Made by a program: the position numbers and the translations under genes. A DNA stretch of 64,000 nt. It comes from Flavobacterium gelidicaeli (GTDB lineage Bacteria > Bacteroidota > Bacteroidia > Flavobacteriales > Flavobacteriaceae). The stretch spans positions 62,001 through 126,000 of the forward strand of contig NZ_JABSNK010000006.1 of assembly GCF_013294005.1 (NCBI RefSeq), read 5' to 3'. Positions 43,277 through 51,784 of the stretch are shown piece by piece (the first letter of the stretch is position 1; every line of letters starts with the position of its first letter). The notes under the pieces are model-generated. The model saw only the letters and a program-made list of their open reading frames with translations, was not told the origin of the DNA and made no database searches.

Positions 43277-44644
43277 CTATTGTTTTGTTATTGGTTTTAA
43301 GTTTTCTAACATTGTAGGAATCAGTTCAGTCACTGTAGGATGAATGTGAACTGCATCTCTAAAAACGGTGTACGGTTGTTTAGCATACATTAGATTTGTG
43401 ATACTGCTAATAATTTCATCACCACCAACTCCTAAGATGCTCGCTCCTAAAAACTGATTTGTTTTAGCATCAATTATTGCTTCCATAAATCCTTTAGTTT
43501 CTCCTTTTTCTTTAGCACGACCTATTTTATCCATTGGTCTGTGTGCAATTAAAATATCAAAACCTTTCTCTTCTGCTTCTTTTTTTGTCATTCCTACTCT
43601 ACCTAAAGGTGGATCAATAAATAAACCATAGGTAGTAATTCTATCACTTATTTTTCTGTTTTTGTTCCCTAAAATGTACTCTTCTACAATTTGAAAATCA
43701 TTATAAGAAGTATGTGTAAACCCCCCTTTTCCGTTACAATCTCCTATCGCAAAAATTCCATCAACGTTAGTCTTACAGTAATCATCTACGATTATAGTTC
43801 CTTTTTCACTCACGTTTATTGTAGTATTTTCTAAATGCAACGTATCTGAATTTGGTACACGCCCAATAGCTAATAAAACATGTGATACTTTGATCTCCTT
43901 ATCCTCATCATTTAATTTTATCGAAATTCCGTTACTATCTTGAGACAATTTGATCTCTTTCGCATTAAATTTAATTTCTATTTCCTCAGATTGCATAATT
44001 CCTGCAACCGCTTCACTTACATTTATATCTTCTCTACTAATCAATCGATCACCGCGTTCAATAATGGTTACTTTACTACCAAAACGCTTGAACATTTGAC
44101 CAAATTCTAACCCAATGTAGCTTCCGCCAATAATCAATAAATGCTCTGGTATTTTGGTTAAACCTAAAATATCAATATTAGTTAAATAATCAACATGGGC
44201 ATATTCATTTGGGATTACAGCCCTACCCCCTACATTTATAAAAATTTGTTTCGCCGTAATTTTGTCTTCGTTAACCGCAATTTCATAATTTGATAAAAAA
44301 TGTGCTTCTCCTCTGTAGAGTGTAATATTATCATTATTGGCAATACTTTTTTCAATCCCTTCTCGGGAACCATTTACTAAAGTATCTTTTCTGGCTTTAA
44401 TTTTTTCCATATTAGCTTTTGCGCCAGCAGGAATTTCGATTCCCATTTCTTCACCATGCATGCTATCCCACATTCTACGTGCGCTAGCTACATAAGCTTT
44501 AGTAGGAACGCAACCATTATTAACACAAGTTCCGCCTACTAAACTTTTTTCAATGAGTGCTACTGTAGCTTTTTTAGATAGGCTAAATGCCAAAGGTATT
44601 CCTGCTTGTCCACTACCTATTATTATAAAATCAAATATTTTCAT
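43277..44644 (-). CDS. FAD disulfide oxidoreductase (mercuric-reductase-like) in the egt operon
   Basis: 455 residues, class I pyridine-nucleotide-disulfide oxidoreductase. FAD site IIIGSGQAGIPLAFSLSKK, redox Cys pair GGTCVNNGCVPTK, NAD(P) site IGGSYIGLEFGQMF, second FAD motif GIFAIGDCNGKGG and the C-terminal catalytic His region HIHPTVTE. It lacks the N-terminal metal domain and the C-terminal Cys pair of MerA, so it is not a mercury reductase. In this operon it may reduce a thiol/disulfide or sulfoxide intermediate of ergothioneine (inference). Starts 22 bp after the DUF427 gene. Confidence 0.82.
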   Translation of the reverse strand: MKIFDFIIIGSGQAGIPLAFSLSKKATVALIEKSLVGGTCVNNGCVPTKAYVASARRMWDSMHGEEMGIEIPAGAKANMEKIKARKDTLVNGSREGIEKSIANNDNITLYRGEAHFLSNYEIAVNEDKITAKQIFINVGGRAVIPNEYAHVDYLTNIDILGLTKIPEHLLIIGGSYIGLEFGQMFKRFGSKVTIIERGDRLISREDINVSEAVAGIMQSEEIEIKFNAKEIKLSQDSNGISIKLNDEDKEIKVSHVLLAIGRVPNSDTLHLENTTINVSEKGTIIVDDYCKTNVDGIFAIGDCNGKGGFTHTSYNDFQIVEEYILGNKNRKISDRITTYGLFIDPPLGRVGMTKKEAEEKGFDILIAHRPMDKIGRAKEKGETKGFMEAIIDAKTNQFLGASILGVGGDEIISSITNLMYAKQPYTVFRDAVHIHPTVTELIPTMLENLKPITKQ

Positions 44645-44666
44645 GACAGTATTTTAAGTTAACGAC

Positions 44667-44948
44667 TTATTCTTCAACCGAAACATTTTTCCAAAATGCT
44701 ACATAATTTTTTATTTCCTTAGCGGCATCTTTTGGATCTTTGTAAAACCAAGCTGCGTTTTCGCTACTATCGTCATCTACATTGATCGTATAATAGGAAG
44801 CCTTCCCTTTCCAAGGGCAAGTGGTATGGTGTGTCGTTTCAGTAAAATAATCACGATGAATACTTTCTACCGGGAAATAATGATTTCCTTCTATTACAAT
44901 TGTTTTGTCACTTTGAGCAACAACTTTATTATTAAATATTGCTTTCAT
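44667..44948 (-). CDS. DUF427 protein in the egt operon
   Basis: 93 residues; complete DUF427 domain with VIEGNHYFPVESIH, the hallmark TTCPWKGKASYY and AAWFYKDPKDAAKEIKNYVAFW. Soluble, small barrel-like fold by family knowledge, molecular role unknown. Sits 15 bp after egtB and 22 bp before the oxidoreductase, so it is probably part of the same pathway. Confidence 0.85.
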   Translation of the reverse strand: MKAIFNNKVVAQSDKTIVIEGNHYFPVESIHRDYFTETTHHTTCPWKGKASYYTINVDDDSSENAAWFYKDPKDAAKEIKNYVAFWKNVSVEE

Positions 44949-44963
44949 ACTATTTGTTTAAAA

Positions 44964-46103
44964 TTATTTAGCTAATCGTATTCCGTTAAATTGCCAGCGC
45001 AGATTTGGATGGAAAAAATTACGGTATGTTTTTCGGCTGTGTCCATCTGGAGTAGCAACAGATCCTCCTCTAAGAACCATTTGATTAATCATGAACTTAC
45101 CATTGTATTCTCCTAATGCTCCAGGGGATTTATTAAAGCCCGGATAAGCAAGATAGGCGCTATTTGTCCATTCCCAGAGTTGTCCCCATTGCAATTGATC
45201 ACTGGCTATTTCCCACTCAAATTCAGTAGGTAATCGGCAGCCTTTCCATTCACTATATGCAAAAGCTTCATAGAAACTAACATGCATTACGGGTAAATCA
45301 AGAGCGACTTTTTCTAAACCGTTTAAGGTATAATTCCACCACTCATTATCGATTTTGTACCAATATAACGGAGCTTCAATTTTACTACTGTTAACCCAGC
45401 TCCATCCTTCGTCATGCCAATAATTAAAATCTTGATATCCACCAGCGGTAATAAATTCTAAGTATTCTCTATTAGTCACCAGTTTATTACTGATTTCAAA
45501 ATCACTAACATATACTTTATGTTTCCCTAATTCATTGTCAAAACAAAAAGTGTTTTCTTGATGTCCTATTTCATAAAGTCCTTCTTTGATTTTGATAAAA
45601 CTTCCTTCTTGAGTTTCGGGTTTAGTTCTATAACTATTTTCATAAACAGGAAAGGTGGGCTGGTTTCCTAAAATATATTTAATGTCATATACTAAAAGTT
45701 CTTGATGTTGCTCCTCATGATTGAGGCCAATTTCAATAATTGCTAAAATTTGCTCGTTTGGGTTTGATGCCAAGAATGCTTCCATTGCCTCAGTGACATA
45801 TTCACGATATTTATACACTTCATCAACAGCAGGTCTGGTCATTAAACCTCTTGAAGGACGCAAAACACGTTTACCTACGTTATTATAATAACTATTAAAA
45901 AGAAATGAAAAATCTTCATTATACACCTTATAACCCACGGCATATTTTGTCAATACAAATTCTTCCCAAAACCAAGTAGCATGAGCCAAATGCCATTTAG
46001 GAGGAGATACAAACTCACTGGCTTGAACCGAATAATCCTCGGTAATTAAGGGTTTACAAAGCTGTTCTGAATTTTTTCTGACTTTTAAAAAACGATTAAT
46101 CAT
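44964..46103 (-). CDS. egtB: Hercynine-dependent sulfoxide synthase EgtB
   Basis: 379 residues. N-terminal DinB-like domain with iron ligands HLAHATWFWEEF and HEEQHQELLVYDIKYIL (HxxxHxE), then a formylglycine-generating-enzyme-like C-terminal domain (VSNKLVTNREYLEF-type region, GCRLPTEFEWEIAS, WEWTNSAYL, RGGSVATPDGHSRKTYRNFF). Makes the C-S bond between hercynine and a thiol (cysteine or gamma-glutamylcysteine) with O2. First gene of the operon, with egtD at the end. It lacks the C-terminal methyltransferase of OvoA, favouring ergothioneine over ovothiol. Confidence 0.88.
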   Translation of the reverse strand: MINRFLKVRKNSEQLCKPLITEDYSVQASEFVSPPKWHLAHATWFWEEFVLTKYAVGYKVYNEDFSFLFNSYYNNVGKRVLRPSRGLMTRPAVDEVYKYREYVTEAMEAFLASNPNEQILAIIEIGLNHEEQHQELLVYDIKYILGNQPTFPVYENSYRTKPETQEGSFIKIKEGLYEIGHQENTFCFDNELGKHKVYVSDFEISNKLVTNREYLEFITAGGYQDFNYWHDEGWSWVNSSKIEAPLYWYKIDNEWWNYTLNGLEKVALDLPVMHVSFYEAFAYSEWKGCRLPTEFEWEIASDQLQWGQLWEWTNSAYLAYPGFNKSPGALGEYNGKFMINQMVLRGGSVATPDGHSRKTYRNFFHPNLRWQFNGIRLAK

Positions 46104-46345
46104 AAATTGGTTGTTCTAATAATCATAAGAGGACGTAAGTTACTAAATTATTTTTTGTCGAAAATTACATTTAAAAATGCTTTTATTATGGAATTAAGCT
46201 ATTTTTTAAGATTTTTAAAATCTGAAATTTCATTAAATACTTACTCCTTTTTACTTGTGGCAAATATTAACCCAATAACCATCCAAGATTGATGCAATTG
46301 AATATCTTATTGCCTCTAAAAATTAATGAATTAAACATTTATAAA

Positions 46346-46374
46346 CGCAAAAAAACCCTTCAAGAAAAGGGTTT
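46346..46374 (-). terminator. Rho-independent terminator (minus strand)
   Basis: AAACCCTT (46353-46360) / AAGGGTTT (46367-46374), 6-nt loop; on the minus strand the stem is followed by a run of seven or more T (46346-46352). Possibly the distal end of the MFS-SDR transcript, though about 600 bp beyond the SDR stop. Confidence 0.6.
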
Positions 46375-46415
46375 GTTTTAAATAATAGATAAACATCTTT
46401 CAATGTATCTTTAAT

Positions 46416-46544
46416 AAAAAAGGTTGAGGCTTTTGCACAAAGATTTTAGATAAACTACAATAAACCATATTAAAATAATTTATAAACTCAAAAAAATCCA
46501 AAACAAAACCACCACGTTACTTTATGAAAAGCCTAACCTTTTTA
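46416..46544. mobile_element. MITE-like element
   Basis: 129 bp bounded by AAAAAGGTTGAGGCTTTT (from 46416) and AAAAGCCTAACCTTTTT (to 46544), inverted repeats with one inserted base. The left end reads on as GCACAAAG, a word common at IS ends. No coding capacity; a target duplication cannot be defined because of flanking A/T. Confidence 0.45.
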
Positions 46545-46976
46545 AATCCTTGCTACGTAAAATAGCTCTATTTTTTTAATGAAACCAAGCAGCCACTTTT
46601 AGTTTTCTATTTTTAATGGTAATATTCATAATGGTAGCTAGAGAATTACTTGCCTTGTCCTAGATTACATTGCTGGCGTGAATACTGATTTCTTTTACAA
46701 GAAAAATTTATTCTATCAACTCAAATAGTACAGCTTAATTAACAACAACTTAATTATGTATTTCCTTAACTACACAAGTCCCTATTCGTCATTGATAATC
46801 TAGTATTAAGAGTGCTGATAAGCCATAATTCGATAAGGAAACAGCTCCATTAAAACAAAACCAAAATAATTAGTATTATAAATATCCGCTTGAGAGTTTC
46901 TCAAATTCTTTCTGTAAAAAGACGGAATAAAAATTAACTAAAAATGGCTACTATATTCATCATTATATATATCGTA

Positions 46977-47741
46977 TTATATTCCTAAAGCTTGACCTCC
47001 TCCAATTTGGATTGTCTCTGCTGTTATGAATGAAGCATCAGTACTAGCTAAGAAAGAAACAACCGAAGCCACTTCTTCAGGTTCACCTAATCTTCCTAAT
47101 AAAATACTGTTTTTCCAAGAAGCAAAAACTTCTGGCTTAGTCGCTTTAATTTGAGCATGAAAAGGAGTGTCAATTGTTCCCGGAGAAACTGCATTCACTC
47201 TAATTCCGTATTCAGCTAAATCTTTAGCCAAAGCTCTAGTAATTGCATTAACACCCGCCTTAGATGTTCCGTAGATTCCTGCTCCAGGTCCACCTGCGTT
47301 CCAAGCTGCATTTGAAGTATAATTAATTATAGATGCATTTTCTCCTTTTTTAAGGTAAGGAATCGCTGCTCTTGAAGCAAAAAATACTGAGTCAAGGTTC
47401 AAAGCCATAACTGATCTGTAAAATTCAGTTGTCATGTCTTCAAATCGAGATCTTCCGCCTAAACCACCTGCATTATTAACTAGCACATCAATTCTACCAT
47501 ATTTATCACCAATTTTTTTGATGTTTGCAGTTACTTCTTCGTCACTAGTAACGTCAAACCCGTAGTATTCTGCTTTTATTCCGTCAGCTGTAAGTTCTGC
47601 CACTTTTTCTGCTCCTTTTTCATCTTCGATACCGTTTAAAATTACCGTATATCCATCTTTACCTAATCTTTTAGCTACTGCAAAACCTATTCCTCCAGTT
47701 GCACCCGTAATCACGGCAACTTTTCCTGTTTCTTTACTCAT
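46977..47741 (-). CDS. SDR oxidoreductase, likely DEH (unsaturated uronate) reductase
   Basis: 254 residues, classical short-chain dehydrogenase: cofactor motif TGATGGIG (residues 13-20), NNAGG, catalytic Ser (YTSNAAWNAGG), Tyr and Lys (IYGTSKAG) and the C-terminal GGGQALGI. In alginate loci SDR enzymes reduce 4-deoxy-L-erythro-5-hexoseulose uronate (DEH), released from alginate, to KDG; the role here is inferred from the locus. It follows the MFS gene by 25 bp in the same operon. A KduD-like activity is an alternative. Confidence 0.8.
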   Translation of the reverse strand: MSKETGKVAVITGATGGIGFAVAKRLGKDGYTVILNGIEDEKGAEKVAELTADGIKAEYYGFDVTSDEEVTANIKKIGDKYGRIDVLVNNAGGLGGRSRFEDMTTEFYRSVMALNLDSVFFASRAAIPYLKKGENASIINYTSNAAWNAGGPGAGIYGTSKAGVNAITRALAKDLAEYGIRVNAVSPGTIDTPFHAQIKATKPEVFASWKNSILLGRLGEPEEVASVVSFLASTDASFITAETIQIGGGQALGI

Positions 47742-47766
47742 CTTAATTTATTTTATATTTACTATT

Positions 47767-49035
47767 TTATTTTTCTACTGGTTCTATTTTCTTAATCAGT
47801 ACCATTATTGACACTATTGATAATGGTGCTAAAACTGCAATAATTATAAATGCAGGAGTGTACGAAACAGTTGTTATTTTTGGAATCAACCAGTTCATAA
47901 TAATTACTGATAACGCTCCTATACTTCCTGCTAGACCCGCTAAAGTTCCCACAGATGGTCCTTTAAATAAATCACTTGATAGTGTTTGTAAGTTTCCAAT
48001 AGAAAATTGGAATCCAAAAAGTACTAATCCTACGATATAAATAAATGTCATTGGACTATCACCATCTACTAGAAATATAATTCCCAATAATCCTATGAAA
48101 ATTAATCCACAACCTATTGCTATTGCTATTTTTCTAGCCGCATCTACAGTTTTAGTTTCAATAAGTTTACCGCAATACCATCCTCCTACTATACTTCCAG
48201 CCATTCCGCCTAAGTAAGAAATCCAGATTGTAGAACCAATTTCTACAATGCTAAATCCGAATTTAGAATGTAAGTACAACGGCATCCAACCTACAAATAA
48301 CCACCAAATAGGCTCTATGAAAAAACTTGCTGTTAATACACCCCAAGCCTCTTTGTATTTCAATATATTTAGAACACTAAGCCCTTTTTCATTTGGATTT
48401 TTACTATGACTTGCATCCGCGCTTGAAACAATTAAATCTAATTCTTCTTTAGTGATCCAAGGATGTTTATCCGGTGTAGATTTATTAATAAATAACCATG
48501 GAATAACCCATAAAACACCTATTGCTCCAATAATTATATATGTTGATCTCCATCCAAAACTGCCATACAAAAAAGCAATTAAAACGGGTGCAATTACACT
48601 ACCTAAAGAAGCACCTGCATTAAAAATACCTTGTGCAATTGCTCTTTGCTTTACTGGAAACCATTCTCCGTTACTTTTTACAGCACCGGGCCAATTTCCT
48701 GCTTCTCCTAATCCTAACAATCCTCTAAAAAGTGTTAATGAAAATAATCCTCGAGCAAAGGCATGAAAAATAGAAGCTACAGACCATAAAATAATGGATA
48801 CCGTAAACCCTAATCTTGTTCCTATTATATCATATAGCTTTCCTGATAAAAATTTTCCCGCAGCATAAGTAATCATAAAAATGTTTAACATGATGGCGTA
48901 ATCAGCCTCATCCATTCCTAGATCTTTCCCCATTTCTGGCCACATAATTCCAAAAGCTGTTCTGTCAATGTAATTAATTACAGTTGCAATACATATCATT
49001 GTAATAATCCACCATCTCAATCCTTTTACTTTCAT
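47767..49035 (-). CDS. MFS hexuronate/DEH transporter (ExuT-like)
   Basis: 422 residues, about twelve transmembrane segments, ACS/hexuronate group: CIATVINYIDRTAFGIMWPE (first segment with the YxDR motif), GLGEAGNWPGAVKSNGEWFP (signature between TM4 and TM5) and WRSTYIIIGAIG. Would import alginate-derived unsaturated uronate (DEH) from the periplasm. The ATG at 49035 is preferred over a GTG at 49062. Co-transcribed with the SDR gene; -7 box at 49206-49213. Confidence 0.85.
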   Translation of the reverse strand: MKVKGLRWWIITMICIATVINYIDRTAFGIMWPEMGKDLGMDEADYAIMLNIFMITYAAGKFLSGKLYDIIGTRLGFTVSIILWSVASIFHAFARGLFSLTLFRGLLGLGEAGNWPGAVKSNGEWFPVKQRAIAQGIFNAGASLGSVIAPVLIAFLYGSFGWRSTYIIIGAIGVLWVIPWLFINKSTPDKHPWITKEELDLIVSSADASHSKNPNEKGLSVLNILKYKEAWGVLTASFFIEPIWWLFVGWMPLYLHSKFGFSIVEIGSTIWISYLGGMAGSIVGGWYCGKLIETKTVDAARKIAIAIGCGLIFIGLLGIIFLVDGDSPMTFIYIVGLVLFGFQFSIGNLQTLSSDLFKGPSVGTLAGLAGSIGALSVIIMNWLIPKITTVSYTPAFIIIAVLAPLSIVSIMVLIKKIEPVEK

Positions 49036-49092
49036 GTGTCTGTTTTTTTGTTCTATTTTCACTTAAAAAAAAGCGTAAGAATATCTGCATCA

Positions 49093-49107
49093 CTGTTTTT
49101 AAAACAG
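49093..49107. promoter_or_regulatory. Palindrome in the MFS gene leader
   Basis: CTGTTTTTAAAACAG, between the -7 box and the start codon. Resembles, but does not match, the CTGGTT-type operators found at fadR and susC. Confidence 0.3.
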
Positions 49108-49205
49108 GATGAAGTTGTTTTTTAATAATCTAAATTGTTAATTTAAAAAGCTTATCGTATCAAGATAACAATAAATAAAATCATTTTATTTAAGTTCTCT
49201 TATCA

Positions 49206-49213
49206 CAAAGATA
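49206..49213 (-). promoter_or_regulatory. -7 box for the MFS-SDR operon
   Basis: CAAAGATA on the + strand reads TATCTTTG on the minus strand; leader about 165 nt to the ATG at 49035. Located between the regulator gene and the MFS gene. Confidence 0.5.
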
Positions 49214-49239
49214 ATTGCGCAATTACCTATGATCCCTAC

Positions 49240-49941
49240 TTATACATTATAGCAATACTGATATAATGCTTTAAAATGCTCTTTCATTTTTTGTTTTGCT
49301 AATTGCGGATTTTGTTCTTTAATCGCTTCGTAAATAGCAACATGCTCTTGAATACCTTTCATGGCTTGATTTTCATCACAAACATGGTGTTTTTCAAAAT
49401 TGGTAATAATTTCTGGTGTGATAATCAACATCAAAGTATTGATTGTACTATTTCCACTAGCTTTGGCTATAGCCAAATGAAAAAGCAAATCTTCTTGAAC
49501 TGCTTCTTTACCGTTTTCTACTTTATCAGTGTAAGCATCGAGAGCGTCTTTCATTTTAATAAGATCCGCTTCAGTTCTTCTAGTAGCAGCTAATCGTACT
49601 GTTTTTAACTCTAATAAAATTCTGGTTTCTACCAAAGACTTAAAGTCTGATTCTTCTAGTCTCAAAATATCTTCGATAATTCCGTTCATTGCAATTACAC
49701 CAATATTTGCAACAAAAGTTCCACTTTGAGGAATCGAATTTAGAATCCCATAAAACTCTAGCTTTTGAATCGCTTCTCTAACCGAATTCCTACTTACTTC
49801 AAATCGTTCAGAGAGCATTCTCTCAGAAGGTAGTTTATCACCAGGTTCTAAATTTTTAAAATTCATATAATCTCTAATCTTAGCAATTATATTATTTACA
49901 ACCTCTTTATTATCTTTTTTAGTAAGTGCCTCTAAATTCAT
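49240..49941 (-). CDS. FadR-subfamily GntR regulator of the alginate locus
   Basis: 233 residues. N-terminal winged helix (residues about 10-80): GDKLPSERMLSERFEVSRNS, EAIQKLEFYGIL, SGTFV. C-terminal FCD ligand domain (about 95-225) with the metal-ligand pattern DLLFHLAIAKASGN, HVAIYEAIK and KMKEHF. Probably a repressor relieved by an alginate-derived uronate such as DEH or KDG; the ligand is inferred from location. A perfect palindrome ATCTGGTTAACCAGAT lies 20 bp upstream of its start, implying self-regulation. Confidence 0.88.
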   Translation of the reverse strand: MNLEALTKKDNKEVVNNIIAKIRDYMNFKNLEPGDKLPSERMLSERFEVSRNSVREAIQKLEFYGILNSIPQSGTFVANIGVIAMNGIIEDILRLEESDFKSLVETRILLELKTVRLAATRRTEADLIKMKDALDAYTDKVENGKEAVQEDLLFHLAIAKASGNSTINTLMLIITPEIITNFEKHHVCDENQAMKGIQEHVAIYEAIKEQNPQLAKQKMKEHFKALYQYCYNV

Positions 49942-49961
49942 ATATCCAATTTTAAATTAAT

Positions 49962-49977
49962 ATCTGGTTAACCAGAT
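49962..49977. promoter_or_regulatory. Operator palindrome at the regulator's own promoter
   Basis: ATCTGGTTAACCAGAT, a perfect 16-bp palindrome 21-36 bp upstream of the regulator ATG. The half-site CTGGT/ACCAG equals that of E. coli FadR sites, fitting the family of the encoded protein. Confidence 0.7.
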
Positions 49978-50053
49978 TGGTCTGTTAAAATTATAAAAAA
50001 AAAACCTAAAAAAAAATAAAACAACTACTTTTTTAATAGCGGTTAACTAATTA

Positions 50054-50899
50054 TTAATGAGAAACTTTGAGTGAATAATATTTAACTTTGGCGAAAGCCC
50101 CATAATCATTCGTTTGTAAATAGTTACCCGCTTTAAAATAATTTTCAAAAACCCCCCATCTTTTTATATCCCAAGAACGGTAAACCACAGTTTCTTTATT
50201 GTTTAAAATTACTTCTAGACGTCCTTTTTGAACTTTTACCTCGAGTGTGAATTTGTTAAAACCAACCTTTTCTTTAAACTTATATCCTTTATCATCTTTC
50301 CATGCTTTGGTATTTAATACCTCTAAATCAGAAGCATCAGAATCCTTCATAATTTTAGTCTTGACACGTATTTTTCCATTATCCCAATAAATTTTTAAAA
50401 TAGGAGGTGCATTATTATCATCCTCCTCAATTAGATCTTTTTGAGAATCAGTTAATCTACCATGAATTTGCATGATTATGACCTTATGATACTTCCCTTT
50501 TAAATCTTTAGAAACATCACCCATTGCGAGTGTCCCTTTTAAATTGCCACCATCGCTAAATGTCCAATTTGGTTTATCCTTACCAGATACGATTTGTTCT
50601 CTTAACTCTGTACGCGAATAATGCGTATTTGTAGTAGTGACTCCGGATGGATATGCGTAAAACACAATCGAACCATCAGGATCATTGTACATGTATTTAT
50701 TAATTTCAGGATTGGTGGCGTAATCCATAATTTCAGGAAAACCAACAGATGTTGGCTTTCCCTCTGGTATGGTAACTTTCCAATGACTTAAATCAAAAGG
50801 AGCAGCTGTTTTTTCAACCGTTTCCTGTGCATAACAAAAACTTGTAAGAAGCAACGCTCCTACTGTAATTTTTGCAATTCTATTTTGTTTTAAAATCAT
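50054..50899 (-). CDS. PL7 alginate lyase
   Basis: 282 residues with a Sec signal (MILKQNRIAKITVGALLLTS then FCYAQ). Polysaccharide lyase family 7 jelly-roll with the three hallmark regions: SRTELREQ, the catalytic QIHG (His) and YFKAGNYLQ (Tyr). Cleaves alginate by beta-elimination; QIH rather than QVH is often linked with G-containing blocks. The start at 50899 gives a proper signal peptide; a longer frame would overlap the upstream gene. Last gene of the susC-susD operon, 19 bp after the PKD lipoprotein. Confidence 0.92.
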   Translation of the reverse strand: MILKQNRIAKITVGALLLTSFCYAQETVEKTAAPFDLSHWKVTIPEGKPTSVGFPEIMDYATNPEINKYMYNDPDGSIVFYAYPSGVTTTNTHYSRTELREQIVSGKDKPNWTFSDGGNLKGTLAMGDVSKDLKGKYHKVIIMQIHGRLTDSQKDLIEEDDNNAPPILKIYWDNGKIRVKTKIMKDSDASDLEVLNTKAWKDDKGYKFKEKVGFNKFTLEVKVQKGRLEVILNNKETVVYRSWDIKRWGVFENYFKAGNYLQTNDYGAFAKVKYYSLKVSH

Positions 50900-50918
50900 A
50901 GTATTTGTTTCAATTAAT

Positions 50919-51752
50919 TTATTGTGGCGTGATAACAAAATCATCAATTCTAGCCTCAACAGATTCATTAGTTACTAAAATCGATATTGAAGAATTATCT
51001 CCCGAATTAAAATTCACTACCCCTTGTACATAAGCGTTAGCATCAGTTTGATCAGTAAGATTAGTTGAAGCTAAAGTAGCACCAGCTACTGCTGCTAAAG
51101 TATTTACTTCTCCTGCTAACACAGCAACATTTAAACTTCCTGCAGGCGATGTTTTTAAAGTATAATAAAAAGATAAACTATAAATTTTATTTTTTTCAAC
51201 TGTAATTGTTTGATAAGCTATCCTACTTCCATCAGATGGAAATTTACCTGCTTGAGTTCCTACAAAAACTGGACTACCTGTAATTTGTGGCGCACCACCT
51301 AGCGCGGAATTTAACCAACTATCAGTTCCTGATTCAAAACCAGCATTTAAAATCGTTGGCTTAAAAATATCTAATGGTTTTTCTACCAATACTTCTTTTG
51401 TAACAATATTTTGAACACCTAACTTATCTGAAGCGGTTAAACTAACTGTATAAGTACCAAAATCAGCATAATCGTGAGACGGATTTGCATCAATACTTGC
51501 TGCACCATCACCAAAATCCCAAGCATAAGTAGTAGCACTGGTCGAAGCGTTAGTAAAATCTACTGTTTTATTATTTGCAATATTAACCTTCGCTATAAAA
51601 TCAGCTTTTGGTGGAGTTACATCAGCAATTGAAGCTTCATCAGGCCACTCAGACCCATAACTATCGCAAGCCTGTAAACTACATGCAACTATTATTGTTA
51701 ATATTATTAATCTTACACTTGAAAAAGTGTGCTTATTTTTATATTTTTTCAT
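50919..51752 (-). CDS. PKD-domain surface lipoprotein of the alginate locus
   Basis: 277 residues, lipoprotein signal with Cys in SLQACDSYG (lipidated Cys about residue 29). A PKD domain (about residues 45-125) shows TTYAWDFGDGAASIDANPSH and DFGTYTVSLTASD. The C-terminal part (about 135-277) looks like a carbohydrate-binding jelly-roll (NAGFESGTDSWLNSALGG, KNKIYSLSFYYTLKT, ARIDDFVITP). Likely a cell-surface alginate-binding protein accompanying SusCD. Gap to susD 32 bp. Confidence 0.82.
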   Translation of the reverse strand: MKKYKNKHTFSSVRLIILTIIVACSLQACDSYGSEWPDEASIADVTPPKADFIAKVNIANNKTVDFTNASTSATTYAWDFGDGAASIDANPSHDYADFGTYTVSLTASDKLGVQNIVTKEVLVEKPLDIFKPTILNAGFESGTDSWLNSALGGAPQITGSPVFVGTQAGKFPSDGSRIAYQTITVEKNKIYSLSFYYTLKTSPAGSLNVAVLAGEVNTLAAVAGATLASTNLTDQTDANAYVQGVVNFNSGDNSSISILVTNESVEARIDDFVITPQ

Positions 51753-51784
51753 AGTATTACTATTTTATTTTATTTTGATTGCTA

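Larger units (their letters stand above)
46104..46976. other. 873-bp intergenic region between egtB and the SDR gene
   Basis: Holds a hairpin terminator-like element (46346-46374) and a MITE-like inverted-repeat segment (46416-46544). The rest, especially 46545-46976, is AT-rich with no convincing gene. A frame of about 60 codons at 46107-46292 lacks an ATG start and protein-like features. The egtB promoter must lie here but no clean -7 box was seen. Confidence 0.5.

Noticed and set aside
43277..44644. Annotation of the flavin oxidoreductase as mercuric reductase
   Set aside because: No N-terminal heavy-metal domain, no C-terminal Cys pair, no mer genes nearby.
46107..46292. Short open frame divergent from egtB
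   Set aside because: TTG start, no recognisable features, overlaps the expected egtB promoter region.
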